Positions 19,108-30,248 are shown, counted from the stretch's first letter. The stretch: 64,000 nucleotides of DNA from Cohaesibacter haloalkalitolerans (GCF_003574655.1 NZ_QNUM01000003.1:248001-312000); one strand, 5' to 3'. The notes: generated by a model from the letters alone, not told the origin. Made by a program: numbers and translations.

Positions 19108-19884
19108 TCATTTTTGCATTTCACCATGCATTCCGGGCAAGAAGACATCGCCCGCATAGATAATCCGTGTCTGACCGTCCGCCAGACGTAAAATCAGGGC
19201 GCCGCTCTCGTCCAGCATTTCGAAAGTGCCTTCGACCACCTCATTTGGCAGTCGGGCGACCACATGCTGGCCAAGTCCCTTGGCGCAAGCGAGCCAGTCG
19301 GCCCGTATCGAGGCGAAATCCGCCCCGTTGCTCCAGACCGAAAGCCGGTCGTCCATATGAAAGGCCAGCCGTTCCAACAGGGCATCCGGCGCCACCTCAT
19401 AGCCGCTCTGGGCAATGTCGGCAGCCGCAAGGCCATCTGTCTCAGCCGGATGGGTCTGACAGTTCACGCCGATACCGATGGCAACCGCCATGCGTCCATC
19501 CACCAGAAAGGCGCTCTCCAGCAGAATGCCGCAGACTTTCTGGTCGCCCCACAACAGGTCGTTGGGCCATTTGATCCGCACCGAACCGTGCAGATGGGCC
19601 GGAATGAGATCGCAGATCGCCCGATGCACCGCCGTTGCGGTCACCAAAGGCAGCTGACCGACCAGACTGGGCGGAGCCGGATTGATCAGCAGCAGGGTAG
19701 CTGCCAGATTGCCCGGCTCGGAACTCCAATGGCGTCCGCGCCGTCCTCGTCCCTGGGTTTGCTGACCGGCCTTGATCCAGAGCCCACCCTCTTCGCCACC
19801 CTTTGCGGCATCCAGAGCAAACTTGTTGGTGGAGTCGATCGTATCAAAAGAAATGAGGCGATATTTATCGGGTAAACTGATCAA
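19108..19884 (-). CDS. birA: Biotin--[acetyl-CoA-carboxylase] ligase (monofunctional)
   Basis: Attaches biotin to the BCCP subunit of acetyl-CoA carboxylase and to other biotin enzymes through biotinyl-AMP. The 258-residue product has STNKFALDAA near residue 18, the biotinyl-AMP loop GRGRRGRHWSS near 48, IKWPNDLLW near 108, and a C-terminal SH3-like cap. There is no N-terminal helix-turn-helix, so it is not a repressor like E. coli BirA. The frame's only reasonable start is a TTG at 19882-19884, worth noting; no ATG precedes FDTIDSTN. It follows the nuo operon after a terminator. Confidence 0.92.
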   Translation of the reverse strand: MISLPDKYRLISFDTIDSTNKFALDAAKGGEEGGLWIKAGQQTQGRGRRGRHWSSEPGNLAATLLLINPAPPSLVGQLPLVTATAVHRAICDLIPAHLHGSVRIKWPNDLLWGDQKVCGILLESAFLVDGRMAVAIGIGVNCQTHPAETDGLAAADIAQSGYEVAPDALLERLAFHMDDRLSVWSNGADFASIRADWLACAKGLGQHVVARLPNEVVEGTFEMLDESGALILRLADGQTRIIYAGDVFLPGMHGEMQK

Positions 19885-19948
19885 TGCGGTTGCTCGATTT
19901 GCAAAACCGAATGCTTCGGTATGGTGCGCCTGACAGCAATATTTGGCC

Positions 19949-19978
19949 AGACAAAAACAGCCCGGACATTGTCCGGGC
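19949..19978 (-). terminator. Terminator after nuoN, before birA
   Basis: Perfect stem GCCCGGAC (19960-19967) / GTCCGGGC (19971-19978) with a three-base loop. Read on the minus strand it is followed by GTTTTTGTCT. It lies between the end of the nuo operon and the birA start, so it should separate the two transcription units. Confidence 0.78.
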
Positions 19979-20059
19979 AGCCACTACATACCACAACAGT
20001 CTGTCACTGTCTTGCAAAAGAACCACATTTCTTTGCGCCGAAACGAAAAGAAATGCGCC

Positions 20060-21505
20060 TCAAAAGAAGCTGTTTGCCGCCGCTTCCGCGACCGCACGGA
20101 TGGGGCCGACATAGAACACCATGGTCGCCATGAACAGGCCGCTGACCACCAGCACGAAGCGCAACTCGCTTGACGGACGCTCGAACGCTGGCGCTGGCTC
20201 ATCGAAAAACATGATCTTGACGATGCGCAGATAGTAATAGGCCCCGACCACCGACGCCAGTACACCGATGATGGCCAGCGGATAAAGCCCGGCCTCGATT
20301 GCAGCCGAGAAGACAAACCACTTGCCAATGAAGCCCCCCATCCATGGCACGCCAGCCAGCGAGAACATCAGGATGCCGAGCAGAACCGCCATCGGCAGAT
20401 CGCTGCGTGACAGCCCGGCCAGATCATCAATCCGCTCGACCGCTCCGTCCCGCCGACGCATCGACATGATGGCGGCAAAGGTGCCAAGCGTCATGGCCAG
20501 ATAGGTGATGAGATAGATGATCACCCCGACGACCCCGGCCGAGTTGCCAGCGGCCAGACCAACAAGCGCATAGCCCATGTGGCTGATGGAGGAATAGGCC
20601 ATCAGTCGCTTGATATTGCGCTGACCGATGGCGGCAAAGGCGCCGAGCACCATCGACAGGATGGAAACAAAGGTGATCACCTGCTGCCATTGCAGGTCCA
20701 TCGGGTCAAATGCCGTCATCACGGCACGCACGATGAGCCCCATCGCCGCGACCTTGGGAGCCGCCGCAAGGAAAGCCGTCACCGGCGTCGGCGCACCCTC
20801 ATAGACATCCGGCGTCCACATGTGGAACGGCACAGCGGAAATCTTGAAGGTGAGACCGGCGAGAATGAACACCAGACCGAAGGTGATGCCGATCCCGACC
20901 CCTTCCATATGCACGGTATCCGCGATGCCAACAAAGGAGGTCTGACCGGTAAAGCCGTAGACGAGGCTCATGCCATAAAGCAGCATGCCCGAGGACAACG
21001 CACCGAGCACGAAATATTTCAGCCCTGCCTCCGTCGCCTTGACGCTGTCGCGCTTGAAGGACGACAGCACATAAAGCGTCAGCGACTGCAGCTCCAGCCC
21101 CAGATAGACCGCGATCAGATCATTGGCGGACAGCATCAGCATCATGCCGATGGTCGCCAGCAGCACCAACACCGGATATTCGAAGCGATCAAACTTCTCG
21201 ACCTGCGCATAGCCCACAGACATGGCGAGAGAAAAGCCGGACCCGATGATCACCAGCACCTTCATCAACCGGGCGAACGGATCCTGAATGAAAGCATCGT
21301 TGAAGGTCGTGACCGTGCTGCTCGTCCCCAAAAGGATGATTGCACCGGCGATGATCAGCAGCGCCACAGCAAAGCCATTGACCGCTTGCGAGGTTTTTGA
21401 TCCGCCAAAAGCGCCAAGCATCAACAATCCCATCGCACCAATCGCCAGAAGGATCTCGGGCAATGCGGGCATCAGATTCGGAAGCGTAGCCAACTCAGTG
21501 GTCAT
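20060..21505 (-). CDS. nuoN: NADH:quinone oxidoreductase subunit N
   Basis: Antiporter-like membrane subunit of complex I, 481 residues with about 14 helices, forming one of the proton channels next to NuoK. Typical stretches are [23 protein letters not shown] near residue 125, [22 protein letters not shown] near 160, [26 protein letters not shown] near 230 (with the channel Lys) and [22 protein letters not shown] near 300. It is the last gene of the operon, separated from nuoM by 35 bases. Confidence 0.97.
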   Translation of the reverse strand: MTTELATLPNLMPALPEILLAIGAMGLLMLGAFGGSKTSQAVNGFAVALLIIAGAIILLGTSSTVTTFNDAFIQDPFARLMKVLVIIGSGFSLAMSVGYAQVEKFDRFEYPVLVLLATIGMMLMLSANDLIAVYLGLELQSLTLYVLSSFKRDSVKATEAGLKYFVLGALSSGMLLYGMSLVYGFTGQTSFVGIADTVHMEGVGIGITFGLVFILAGLTFKISAVPFHMWTPDVYEGAPTPVTAFLAAAPKVAAMGLIVRAVMTAFDPMDLQWQQVITFVSILSMVLGAFAAIGQRNIKRLMAYSSISHMGYALVGLAAGNSAGVVGVIIYLITYLAMTLGTFAAIMSMRRRDGAVERIDDLAGLSRSDLPMAVLLGILMFSLAGVPWMGGFIGKWFVFSAAIEAGLYPLAIIGVLASVVGAYYYLRIVKIMFFDEPAPAFERPSSELRFVLVVSGLFMATMVFYVGPIRAVAEAAANSFF

Positions 21506-21540
21506 CTTTCACTCACTTCATGTTTCGCCTGCACCCTGCT

Positions 21541-23052
21541 CTATTGAGCAAGAAGCGCAAGCTTGTCCGCAGCGCTCAGGGCTGCCTGATAATTGTTGAT
21601 CAGATTCTCGACAGCAACGGCCGTGATCGACTGGATTGGCGCCGGATAGAAACCGAACAGGATGGTCAACGCGGCAAGAGGCACGAGAATGAGCTTCTCG
21701 CGCGCATCCATATCGAGGATACCCTTGAGGCTTTCCTTCTCCAGCTTGCCGAAAATGATGCGGCGATAGAGCCAGAGCGCGTAGGAGGCCGACAGGATGA
21801 CACCCGTGGCAGCGAATAGCGCCACCCATGTATTGACCTGGAACACCCCGATGATGGTAAGGAATTCACCGACAAACCCCGAGGTACCGGGCAACCCGAT
21901 GTTGGCCATGGTGAAAATCATGAACAGCGTTGCAAACACCGGCATCCGGTTGACCAGCCCGCCATAGGCGGAAATCTCGCGCGTATGCATCCGGTCATAG
22001 ACCACGCCAACGCAGAGGAACAGTGCCCCGGAGACAATACCGTGCGAGATCATCTGGAAAATGCCGCCCTGCACGCCCTGTTGGGTCATCGAAAAGATGC
22101 CCATGGTCACATAGCCCATATGGGCAACCGACGAATAGGCGATCAGCTTCTTGATGTCCTGCTGGGCCAGAGCCACCAGCGAGGTATAGATGATGGCAAT
22201 CACCGACAGGGTGTAGACCAGCGGTGCAAACATCTCGGACGCCACCGGGAACATCGGCAGCGAGAAGCGCAGAAAGCCATAGCCACCCATTTTCAGCAGA
22301 ATAGCGGCCAGAATGACCGATCCTGCCGTCGGCGCCTGCACATGGGCATCCGGCAACCAGGTATGCACCGGCCACATCGGCATCTTGACCGCGAAGGAGG
22401 CAAAGAACGCCAGCCACAGCCAGATCTGCATCTGTTGCGAGAACGGATGCGCAAGCAGGGTCACGATGTCCGTCGTTCCGGCGTCCCAATACATCGCCAT
22501 CACCGCCAGCAACATCAGCACTGAACCGGCAAGCGTGTAAAGGAAGAACTTGAAACTGGCATAGACCCTGTTCTGTCCGCCCCAGATGCCGATGATCAGG
22601 AACATCGGAATGAGACCGGCCTCGAAGAACAGATAGAACAGCACCAGATCGAGCGCGCAGAACACGCCGATCATCATCGTTTCCAGCACAAGGAAGGCAA
22701 TCATGTATTCCTTCACCCGCTTGGTGATGGAATTGCGGCTGGCGTAGATGGCGGCGGGCATCAGGGCCGTCGTCAGGATGACGAACAGGATGGAGATGCC
22801 ATCGACCCCCATGCGATAGGAAATCGAAGCGCCGAGCCAGTCAGCCTTCTCCTGCATCTGGAAGCCGGGGTTGTCAGCATCAAACTGGCTGAGGACCAAC
22901 AGCGAGATCAGGAAGGTGACGACCGTCGTCCAGAGCGCGACATTGGTGATGTTGCGTCTGGCAATCGCGGTATCGCCCTTGACCAGAAGGATCATCAGCG
23001 CGCCAACCAGGGGCAGGAAGACGACCGTGGATAGGAGTGGCCAATCGCTCAT
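21541..23052 (-). CDS. nuoM: NADH:quinone oxidoreductase subunit M
   Basis: Antiporter-like membrane subunit, 503 residues, about 14 helices. Diagnostic segments are [18 protein letters not shown] near residue 80, [23 protein letters not shown] near 130 (channel Glu), [23 protein letters not shown] near 225 and [20 protein letters not shown] near 295. The C-terminal 20 residues are soluble and mildly variable. Its ATG overlaps the stop of nuoL by one base (TGATG), so translation is probably coupled. Confidence 0.97.
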   Translation of the reverse strand: MSDWPLLSTVVFLPLVGALMILLVKGDTAIARRNITNVALWTTVVTFLISLLVLSQFDADNPGFQMQEKADWLGASISYRMGVDGISILFVILTTALMPAAIYASRNSITKRVKEYMIAFLVLETMMIGVFCALDLVLFYLFFEAGLIPMFLIIGIWGGQNRVYASFKFFLYTLAGSVLMLLAVMAMYWDAGTTDIVTLLAHPFSQQMQIWLWLAFFASFAVKMPMWPVHTWLPDAHVQAPTAGSVILAAILLKMGGYGFLRFSLPMFPVASEMFAPLVYTLSVIAIIYTSLVALAQQDIKKLIAYSSVAHMGYVTMGIFSMTQQGVQGGIFQMISHGIVSGALFLCVGVVYDRMHTREISAYGGLVNRMPVFATLFMIFTMANIGLPGTSGFVGEFLTIIGVFQVNTWVALFAATGVILSASYALWLYRRIIFGKLEKESLKGILDMDAREKLILVPLAALTILFGFYPAPIQSITAVAVENLINNYQAALSAADKLALLAQ

Positions 23053-25007
23053 CAGTGCGTTCCCCCGCTCAGCATCGAATAGGTAATCAGGATCGCCACA
23101 CCGATCATCATGGCAAAGGCATAGTGATAGACATAGCCGGTTTGCAGCTTGTTGATCCGGTTGGTCAGGGCAACGACCCGCGCCGCAATCCCGTTGGGCC
23201 CGAAGCGATCGATGATCCCCTCATCGCCTCTCTTCCAGAGAAGAGAGCCCAGCCCCTTGGCGCCGCGGATGAAGATGAAGCTGTAGAGCTCATCAAAATA
23301 CCACTTGTTGAGCAGAAAGCGATAAAGCCAGTTGTGCCGCTCTGCCAGCCGCTTGGGTATGACGGGCGAGAGAAGGTAGAACACCACCGCAACGAGGAAG
23401 CCGATAGCCATCATTCCGAACGGCGCCAGTTTGACCATCACCGGCACGCCGTGCGACTCATGCATCACTTCATTTTCAGCTCCGGTGAACAGCGCCCCTT
23501 TCCAGAACTCGTCATAGGCATGGCCGTAGAAGTAGGATGAGAAGACCATGCCAGCAGCAATGGCTCCAAGCGCCAGAACCATCAGTGGCACCATCATTAC
23601 CGCCGGGCTTTCATGAATATGAGCCTTGGCGTCCGGGCTCATGCGCTCGCGGCCATGGAAGGTCATGAAGATCAGGCGCCAGCTGTAGAAGCTGGTGAAC
23701 AGCGCAGCAATCACCGTCATGGCAAAGGCGTAATTGGCCATGCTGTTTGTCGCGGCAAAGGCGGATTCGATGATTGCGTCTTTGGAATTGAACCCGGCAA
23801 AGCCCAGAATGGTCCCCGGAATACCAACGCCGGTCAGAGCGAAGGTGCCGATCAGCATCATTGCATAGGTCAGCTTGATATGCTTGCGCAGACCACCCAT
23901 CCGGCGCATGTCCTGTTCATCGGAAACCGCGTGGATGACCGACCCGGCCCCAAGGAACAACAGCGCCTTGAAGAAGGCATGGGTGAAGAGGTGGAACACT
24001 GCAGCCCCATAGGCTCCGATACCCAGCGCCACGAACATGTAGCCCAGCTGCGAACAGGTCGAATAGGCGATCACCCGCTTGATATCGTTCTGAACCAGCC
24101 CGACGGTCGCGGCGAAGAAGGCCGTTGTCGCACCAATGAAGGTCACCACTTCCAGCGCGGTTGGAGACAGCTCGAACAACGGCGAGAGGCGCGCCACCAT
24201 GAAGACACCGGCCGTGACCATGGTTGCGGCATGAATGAGCGCTGAAACCGGCGTTGGCCCTTCCATGGCATCCGGCAACCAGGTGTGCAACAGGAACTGC
24301 GCCGACTTGCCCATGGCACCCATGAACAGCAGCAGGCAGATGGTCGTCATCGCATTGAGATCTTGCCCGAGGAAATGGATCGTCGTGTCCTTCATCGCGT
24401 CGGCATTGGCGAAAATGTTGCCAAAGCTCACGCTATCAAACAGCACATAGATGCCGCAAAGGCCAAGCAGGAAGCCGAAGTCGCCGACGCGGTTGACGAT
24501 GAACGCCTTCATGGCAGCGGCATTGGCCGAGGGTTTCTGATACCAGAAGCCGATCAGCAGATAGGACGCCAGACCAACGCCTTCCCATCCGAAGAACATC
24601 TGCAACAGATTGTCGGCCGTGACCAACGACAGCATCGCAAAGGTAAACAGCGACAGATAGGCAAAGAACCGGGCGCGATTGGGGTCGGCATGCATGTAGC
24701 CGATCGAATAGATATGCACCAGCGCCGAGATCGTGTTGACCACGACCAGCATCACCACCGTCAGCGTGTCGACACGGATGGCCCAGTCGATCTGCAGATC
24801 GCCAGAGCTGATCCACGTCAGGATATTGACCGTCTGCGGCGAGCCATGCCCGATGCCAACCGACAGGAAGGCGATCCACGACAGGAGGGCTGCAATGACC
24901 AGCAGCGTGCTGGTGATGATTTCCGATGCCTTATGCCCCAACGTGCGGCCAAAGAAACCGGCGATCAGAAAGCCGATGAGCGGCAGAAAGAGAATGGCCG
25001 AATACAT
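23052..25007 (-). CDS. nuoL: NADH:quinone oxidoreductase subunit L
   Basis: The distal antiporter-like subunit of complex I, 651 residues. It shows [29 protein letters not shown] near 80, [20 protein letters not shown] near 140 (channel Glu), [27 protein letters not shown] near 240 and [23 protein letters not shown] near 305. The C-terminal third carries the long lateral amphipathic helix and a last transmembrane anchor ([20 protein letters not shown]). It lies eight bases after nuoK and overlaps the start of nuoM by one base. Confidence 0.97.
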   Translation of the reverse strand: MYSAILFLPLIGFLIAGFFGRTLGHKASEIITSTLLVIAALLSWIAFLSVGIGHGSPQTVNILTWISSGDLQIDWAIRVDTLTVVMLVVVNTISALVHIYSIGYMHADPNRARFFAYLSLFTFAMLSLVTADNLLQMFFGWEGVGLASYLLIGFWYQKPSANAAAMKAFIVNRVGDFGFLLGLCGIYVLFDSVSFGNIFANADAMKDTTIHFLGQDLNAMTTICLLLFMGAMGKSAQFLLHTWLPDAMEGPTPVSALIHAATMVTAGVFMVARLSPLFELSPTALEVVTFIGATTAFFAATVGLVQNDIKRVIAYSTCSQLGYMFVALGIGAYGAAVFHLFTHAFFKALLFLGAGSVIHAVSDEQDMRRMGGLRKHIKLTYAMMLIGTFALTGVGIPGTILGFAGFNSKDAIIESAFAATNSMANYAFAMTVIAALFTSFYSWRLIFMTFHGRERMSPDAKAHIHESPAVMMVPLMVLALGAIAAGMVFSSYFYGHAYDEFWKGALFTGAENEVMHESHGVPVMVKLAPFGMMAIGFLVAVVFYLLSPVIPKRLAERHNWLYRFLLNKWYFDELYSFIFIRGAKGLGSLLWKRGDEGIIDRFGPNGIAARVVALTNRINKLQTGYVYHYAFAMMIGVAILITYSMLSGGTH

Positions 25008-25015
25008 GTGATCTC

Positions 25016-25324
25016 TCAGCCTTTCATCATATTGACATCTTCAACCGCGATGGAGCCGCGATTGCGATAGAACACGACAAGAATGGCCAGCCCAATTGCC
25101 GCCTCGGCGGCAGCAACCGTCAGCACGAGCAGACCGAATATCTGCCCGCCCAGATCCCCCAAAAAGGAAGAAAAGGCCACAAAATTGATATTCACCGCCA
25201 AGAGGATCAATTCGACCGACATCAGAATGACGATGACATTCTTGCGGTTGATGAAAATGCCGAACATGCCGATCACGAACAGGATCGCTGCAACGGTCAG
25301 ATAATGGCTAAGCCCGATTTCCAT
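25016..25324 (-). CDS. nuoK: NADH:quinone oxidoreductase subunit K
   Basis: A 102-residue, three-helix membrane subunit of the MrpC type, part of the fourth proton pathway. The functional glutamates are visible in [17 protein letters not shown] (near residue 36) and [20 protein letters not shown] (near 72). Length and helix spacing are standard. It precedes nuoL by eight bases. Confidence 0.96.
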   Translation of the reverse strand: MEIGLSHYLTVAAILFVIGMFGIFINRKNVIVILMSVELILLAVNINFVAFSSFLGDLGGQIFGLLVLTVAAAEAAIGLAILVVFYRNRGSIAVEDVNMMKG

Positions 25325-25399
25325 CTCTCTGTCTGTCCCTTCTTGGTGCGCCCGCTTCTCTGCGGGCCCTACTGGAAACTGCTGGCGGAAGCGCGGCGG

Positions 25400-26014
25400 C
25401 TAAATGCCGGAGCCCGTTTCCACCTCAACAATCTCGATTGAATTCTCAACGGTGCGCGCGACCTGACGCTCGATCTTCTGCCGTTTGACATCGGTACGGT
25501 GATGCAGCGTCAAAACGATCGCCCCGACCATCGCCACGAACAGGATCAGCGCGGCGGTCTGGAAGTAGAAAATATATTTGGTGTAGAGCAGCGAGCCTAT
25601 GGCCTCGATGTTGGAGACCTGCGCGATATCCGGCATGGGTTCACCAAGGTTCGCGGCAAGATCCGGACTGACAGCCCAGCCACCAAAAGCCACCAGAAGC
25701 TCGGCCAGCAGCACAACACCCACCACCAGTCCGATCGGCATATACTGAAGGAAGCCGGCGCGCATCTCGACAAAGTCGACATCCAGCATCATCACGATGA
25801 ACAGGAACAGCACTGCAACTGCCCCGACATAGACAACCACCAGCAACATGGCCAGAAACTCGGCCCCGAGCAGCACGAACAGGGCTGCGGCATTAAAGAA
25901 GGCCAGGATGAGGAACAGCACCGAATGAACAGGATTGCGCGCACCGATGACCATCAGTGCCGAGATCAGCAGCACCGCCGAGAACAAATAGAAGAAGACG
26001 CTCTGAAGGATCAT
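25400..26014 (-). CDS. nuoJ: NADH:quinone oxidoreductase subunit J
   Basis: A 204-residue membrane subunit with five helices. The highly conserved third helix reads MLLVVVYVGAVAVLFLFIVMML (pi-bulge region, near 55-78). The C-terminal 40 residues after the last helix (IVLTLHHRTDVKRQKIERQVAR) are cytoplasmic and charged, as in other alphaproteobacteria. A 75-base gap separates it from nuoK, larger than elsewhere in the operon; nothing distinctive was seen in it. Confidence 0.95.
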   Translation of the reverse strand: MILQSVFFYLFSAVLLISALMVIGARNPVHSVLFLILAFFNAAALFVLLGAEFLAMLLVVVYVGAVAVLFLFIVMMLDVDFVEMRAGFLQYMPIGLVVGVVLLAELLVAFGGWAVSPDLAANLGEPMPDIAQVSNIEAIGSLLYTKYIFYFQTAALILFVAMVGAIVLTLHHRTDVKRQKIERQVARTVENSIEIVEVETGSGI

Positions 26015-26077
26015 GTCTTTTGCTTTCCTGCGTCCCTTGCGGGAGGCAATTCTCCTTGAAATCTCTTTGTGGCGGCC

Positions 26078-26566
26078 TTAGCGATAAGGCGCGTCCAGTG
26101 CGATATTCCGTGCCAGTTCCTGTTCCCACCGTTCCCCGTTCTCAAGCAGCTTCTGCTTGTCGTAGAACAGCTCTTCGCGGGTTTCCGTCGCAAATTCGAA
26201 ATTCGGACCCTCGACAATCGCTTCCACCGGGCAGGCCTCCTGGCAATAGCCGCAATAGATGCATTTGGTCATGTCGATGTCATAGCGCGTCGTGCGGCGG
26301 CTGCCGTCATTGCCGCGCGGACCGGCCTCGATGGTGATCGCCTGCGCCGGGCAAATGGCCTCGCACAGCTTGCAGGCAATGCAGCGCTCTTCCCCGTTGG
26401 GATAGCGGCGCAACGCATGCTCGCCCCGGAATCGCGGCGACTGTGGCCCCTTTTCGAACGGATAGTTGACCGTCGACTTGGGCGAGAAGAAATAGCGCAT
26501 CGACAGCGTGAAGGCCGAAACGAACTCCTTCAGCATCAGCGATTTTGCAGCCTGAGCCAGTGCCAT
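26078..26566 (-). CDS. nuoI: NADH:quinone oxidoreductase subunit I
   Basis: The peripheral-arm subunit carrying two [4Fe-4S] clusters (N6a, N6b) that lead electrons toward NuoB. Both ferredoxin motifs are complete: [15 protein letters not shown] near residue 60 and [15 protein letters not shown] near 99. It has 162 residues, standard for alphaproteobacteria. The ATG at 26564-26566 (MALAQAAKS) is preferred to a TTG one codon upstream. Immediately upstream, three bases away, lies a small membrane-protein gene not normally part of the operon. Confidence 0.96.
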   Translation of the reverse strand: MALAQAAKSLMLKEFVSAFTLSMRYFFSPKSTVNYPFEKGPQSPRFRGEHALRRYPNGEERCIACKLCEAICPAQAITIEAGPRGNDGSRRTTRYDIDMTKCIYCGYCQEACPVEAIVEGPNFEFATETREELFYDKQKLLENGERWEQELARNIALDAPYR

Positions 26567-26569
26567 CAA

Positions 26570-26827
26570 TTACCCTCCAAATGCCGTCAAACCGGCAAAC
26601 CAACCAACAAACGCGAACAGGACCGGCATCGGAACGCGATAGAAAAACCGCGTCAACCGGGCCATGGTCTCCTTGCTCATCGAGCCGGGAGCAGTTTCCC
26701 GTCCGAGCAAAAACCCGTTCTCCTGCGCCCGCAAAACCGCAGGCAACACCACGATGTTGGCAAATACCGCTATAAGGAGCCCGAGAAGGGCGCCAAGACT
26801 GCCTGCCATCCAGGGTGTATCAATCAT
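26570..26827 (-). CDS. Small two-helix membrane protein inside the nuo operon (first of a pair)
   Basis: An 85-residue protein of unknown function between nuoH and nuoI. Helix 1 is at about residues 8-32 (LGALLGLLIAVFANIVVLPAV), followed by a basic middle segment, and helix 2 is at 67-84, ending PVLFAFVGWFAGLTAFGG. It starts with the ATG at 26825-26827 and stops three bases before nuoI, so it is translated from the nuo mRNA. The next gene upstream has the same two-helix plan and a similar C-terminal helix (FPFIGYWAG), suggesting a tandem duplication. A complex I accessory or assembly role is inferred only from position. Confidence 0.72.
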   Translation of the reverse strand: MIDTPWMAGSLGALLGLLIAVFANIVVLPAVLRAQENGFLLGRETAPGSMSKETMARLTRFFYRVPMPVLFAFVGWFAGLTAFGG

Positions 26828-26846
26828 TCAACTCTCCAGCGCGAGC

Positions 26847-27092
26847 CTAGCCCGCAAGCGAGGCACCAGCCCAATAGCCGATGAACGGAAACAGAAGCTG
26901 GGTACCACACCAGATTCCGAACTGTATCCAGTCACCGAATTTCTTCGTATCCGGATGCCGCGCCAACCCCTTGTCCGAGCGAGCCTTCATCCATTTGGCC
27001 CCGACAAGGCCGCCAATCATCTTGTAGTCAGCCCAGCCGACCACCCCGCCAATCAGGGCCCCGACCATGCCGGGAAGCGAAAGATCAAACAT
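26847..27092 (-). CDS. Small two-helix membrane protein inside the nuo operon (second of a pair)
   Basis: An 81-residue protein of unknown function between nuoH (9 bases upstream) and the preceding entry's gene (19 bases downstream). Helix 1 is rich in Gly (MVGALIGGVVGWADYKMIGG), the middle is basic (MKARSDKGLARHPDTKKF), and helix 2 ends LLFPFIGYWAGASLAG. The GALxG opening and the F-x-F-[VI]-G-[WY]-x-A-G ending are shared with the 85-residue neighbour. The ATG at 27090-27092 is used; a GTG one codon upstream is also in frame. Confidence 0.7.
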   Translation of the reverse strand: MFDLSLPGMVGALIGGVVGWADYKMIGGLVGAKWMKARSDKGLARHPDTKKFGDWIQFGIWCGTQLLFPFIGYWAGASLAG

Positions 27093-27101
27093 CACGGTCC
27101 C

Positions 27102-28151
27102 TCACGGTGCCCAACCGGCAAATTGCAGAACCCCGGCCACCAGCACCACATAAAACAGCGACAACGGCAGGAACACCTTCCAGCCAAGACGCATCAGCTG
27201 ATCGTAGCGATAGCGGGGAACGAAGGCCTTCACCATGGCGAACATGAAGAACACCAGACCGGCCTTGAGAATGAACCAGACAACGCCCGGCAGCCATGTG
27301 AACGGCACCACATCCAGCGGCGGCAGCCAGCCGCCCATGAACAGGATGGTGGTCATCGAACACATCAGAGCGATCGAGACATATTCGCCCAGCATATACA
27401 TCATGTAAGGCGTCGAGCCATATTCGACCATGAAACCGGCCACCAGCTCGGACTCCGCCTCGGCCAGATCGAATGGTGGGCGGTTGGTCTCGGCCAGCGC
27501 CGAAATGAAAAAGACGACGAACATCGGGAACAACGGCAGCCAGTACCAGTTGAGGAAGCTCATCGACGGCATGCCGAGCTTGGTTGCAAGGCCGGTTTCC
27601 TGAGCGTGCACGATATCGCTGAGATTGAGCGAGCCGACGCACAACAGCACCGTCACGATGACAAAGCCGATGGAAACCTCGTAGGACACCATCTGCGCCG
27701 CAGAACGCAGCGCTGAAAGCAGCGGATATTTCGAGTTGGAGGCCCAGCCCCCCATGATGATGCCATAGACGCCGAGCGACGACACCGCCAGCAGATAGAG
27801 AATGCCGACGTTGATATTGGAAATCACCCAGCCGTCAGCCACCGGCACCACGGCCCAGGCGGCCAGCGCCACGGTCACAGTAACCAGCGGCCCCAAAAGG
27901 AAGATCACCTTGTTGGAGCTCGAAGGAATGACCGGTTCCTTGAGAATGAACTTCAGAAGATCGGCAAAGGACTGGAACAACCCGAATGGCCCGACCACGT
28001 TTGGCCCGCGCCGCATCTGCACCGCAGCCCAGATCTTGCGGTCGGCAAGCAGCACATAGGCGATCACCACCAGAAGAACGACCAGCAGCAAGAGGGATTG
28101 CCCCACCATGATGGCGCCGGGAATCAGCCAGTTTGTGACAAACTCATTCAT
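27102..28151 (-). CDS. nuoH: NADH:quinone oxidoreductase subunit H
   Basis: A 349-residue, eight-helix membrane subunit forming much of the quinone-access chamber. Characteristic segments are [32 protein letters not shown] near residue 40, [24 protein letters not shown] near 210 (the signature loop facing quinone) and [22 protein letters not shown] near 305. Length and motifs are standard. It lies 12 bases after nuoG. Confidence 0.97.
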   Translation of the reverse strand: MNEFVTNWLIPGAIMVGQSLLLLVVLLVVIAYVLLADRKIWAAVQMRRGPNVVGPFGLFQSFADLLKFILKEPVIPSSSNKVIFLLGPLVTVTVALAAWAVVPVADGWVISNINVGILYLLAVSSLGVYGIIMGGWASNSKYPLLSALRSAAQMVSYEVSIGFVIVTVLLCVGSLNLSDIVHAQETGLATKLGMPSMSFLNWYWLPLFPMFVVFFISALAETNRPPFDLAEAESELVAGFMVEYGSTPYMMYMLGEYVSIALMCSMTTILFMGGWLPPLDVVPFTWLPGVVWFILKAGLVFFMFAMVKAFVPRYRYDQLMRLGWKVFLPLSLFYVVLVAGVLQFAGWAP

Positions 28152-28163
28152 CTAGCAGTCCTC

Positions 28164-30248
28164 TCACTCCGCAGCTTCCGCCTTGTGGCCCTTGGCCAAA
28201 GCGCTGCATTCGGCCATGACAGCCGAAGCCCGCGCAATGGGGTTGGTCAGGTAATAGTCCGAAACCGGCGACACCAGCGCCTGCCCCTTGACCGGTTTGG
28301 CCTCCTTGGCGAGCGCCTCAATGGTAGCTCCGTCGCCTCTCAGGCACTCATCCAGCGCCCCAAGGGCTGGATAGTCGGCATAAAGCCGTGCCCGCAGCTC
28401 AGCGAGGCTGTCAAACGGCAACGTCTTGCCAAGAACGGCTGACAGTGCCCTGAGGATCGCCCAGTCTTCCTTGGCGTCGCCCGGAGCAAAATTGGCCCGG
28501 ACCGACAACTGAACGCGCCCTTCGGTGTTGATATAGAGCCCGGATTTTTCGGTATAGGTCGCAGCAGGCAGAATCACATCCGCCGCATGGGCGCCGGCAT
28601 CCCCATGCGAACCGATATAGATCTTGAAGGTCGACCCGAAGCTGTCAAAGGCCAGCTCGTCTGCCCCCAGCAGGAACAGCGCATCGACGCCCCCGGCCTG
28701 CATCGCGGCAATGTCCTTGCCACCGGCCTGCGGTTCGAAACCGATCTCCAGAGCACCCACGGCGCTTGCATCGGTGTGCAACACGGAAAAGCCGTTCCAG
28801 TCGCTGGAAACAGCACCGCAGGCCATGGCCAGTTTCGCTGCCTGCGCAAGAACCGCGGCACCGTCCTCATGGTTGATCGCGCCCTGCCCGACAAGGATCA
28901 GCGGACGTTCGGCCTTGCTGAGCACATCAGAGAATGCACTCTCGCCCTCGGCAAGTCTGGCCAGCACATCGGCACCAGCGCCCAGATAGTCATAGCCATA
29001 TTTGAGATCAGCCTGTTCGCCGATGACGGCAATCCTGGTGCCGCCAGCCAGCCACGTCTTGCGGATGCGGGCATTGAGCACAGCCGCTTCCATGCGAGGA
29101 TTGGAGCCGACGATCAGAATGGCGTCCGCCTCTTCAATGCCCTCGATGGTGGCGTTGAACAGATAGGCGGCCCGCCCCATGGCCGATGTCAGCACCGAGC
29201 CATCCTGACGGGCATCCATGTTACCCGAACCGAGCGAAGTCATCAGACCCTTGAGCGCATAGAGTTCTTCAACACTCGCCATGGACCCGGCAATGGCTCC
29301 GATCCGGTCGCCATCAAGCCCTCTGAGCTTTTCGGCAATGGCACGGAACGCAACGTCCCAGCTGGCAGGTGTCAACTTGCCGTCCTTGCGGACATAGGGC
29401 TTGTCCAGCCGCTGCGCTCTCAGACCATCCCAGATGAAACGGGTCTTGTCGGAAATCCATTCCTCATTGACCGCATCATTGACACGCGGCTGAATGCGCA
29501 TCACTTCCCGACCACGGGTATCAACGCGAATGCTGCTGCCAACCGCATCCATCACGTCAATGGTCTCGGTCTTGGTCAGCTCCCATGGCCGCGCCGTGAA
29601 CGCATAGGGCTTGGAAGTCAGGGCACCAACCGGGCACAGGTCAATCACGTTGCCCTGCAGCTCGGATGTCAGCGCCGCCTCCAGATAAGTGGTGATTTCA
29701 GCGTCTTCGCCGCGCCCCACAAGGCCCAGCTCCTGAATGCCGCACACCTCGGTGGTGAAGCGCACACAGCGGGTGCAATGGATGCAGCGGGTCATGGTGG
29801 TTTTCACCAGCGGCCCGATATACTTGTTCTCGACCGCCCGCTTGTTCTCGTGGAAGCGCGAACCGCCCTTGCCGAAGGCCATCGCCTGATCCTGCAGGTC
29901 GCATTCACCGCCCTGATCGCAGATCGGACAGTCAAGTGGATGGTTGATGAGCAGAAACTCCATCACTCCTTCCCGCGCCTTCTTGACCATCGGCGACTTG
30001 GTAAAGATCTCCGGCGGTTCACCGTCGCGACCGGGGCGCAGATCGCCCACACGCATCGCGCAGGATGCCGTTGGCTTGGGTGGTCCGCCCTTCACCTCGA
30101 CAAGACACATGCGGCAGTTGCCCGCAATCGACAGACGCTCGTGATAGCAAAAACGCGGAATCTCGGCCCCGGCCTCTTCTGCGGCTTGCAGCAGGCTATA
30201 TTCCTTCGGGACATCCACTTCTATTCCGTCAACGACCAGCTTTGCCAT
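28164..30248 (-). CDS. nuoG: NADH:quinone oxidoreductase subunit G
   Basis: The 694-residue Fe-S subunit of the peripheral arm. The N-terminal 2Fe-2S domain has FCYHERLSIAGNCRMCLVEV (cluster N1b), then HPLDCPICDQGGECDLQDQA (N5 with its His ligand and N4 region) and CIHCTRCVRF...C. The rest is a molybdopterin-oxidoreductase-like domain without cofactor, as in all complex I. The length matches Paracoccus/Rhizobium NuoG, which are shorter than the E. coli form. It starts at 30246-30248, about 30 bases after nuoF. Confidence 0.96.
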   Translation of the reverse strand: MAKLVVDGIEVDVPKEYSLLQAAEEAGAEIPRFCYHERLSIAGNCRMCLVEVKGGPPKPTASCAMRVGDLRPGRDGEPPEIFTKSPMVKKAREGVMEFLLINHPLDCPICDQGGECDLQDQAMAFGKGGSRFHENKRAVENKYIGPLVKTTMTRCIHCTRCVRFTTEVCGIQELGLVGRGEDAEITTYLEAALTSELQGNVIDLCPVGALTSKPYAFTARPWELTKTETIDVMDAVGSSIRVDTRGREVMRIQPRVNDAVNEEWISDKTRFIWDGLRAQRLDKPYVRKDGKLTPASWDVAFRAIAEKLRGLDGDRIGAIAGSMASVEELYALKGLMTSLGSGNMDARQDGSVLTSAMGRAAYLFNATIEGIEEADAILIVGSNPRMEAAVLNARIRKTWLAGGTRIAVIGEQADLKYGYDYLGAGADVLARLAEGESAFSDVLSKAERPLILVGQGAINHEDGAAVLAQAAKLAMACGAVSSDWNGFSVLHTDASAVGALEIGFEPQAGGKDIAAMQAGGVDALFLLGADELAFDSFGSTFKIYIGSHGDAGAHAADVILPAATYTEKSGLYINTEGRVQLSVRANFAPGDAKEDWAILRALSAVLGKTLPFDSLAELRARLYADYPALGALDECLRGDGATIEALAKEAKPVKGQALVSPVSDYYLTNPIARASAVMAECSALAKGHKAEAAE

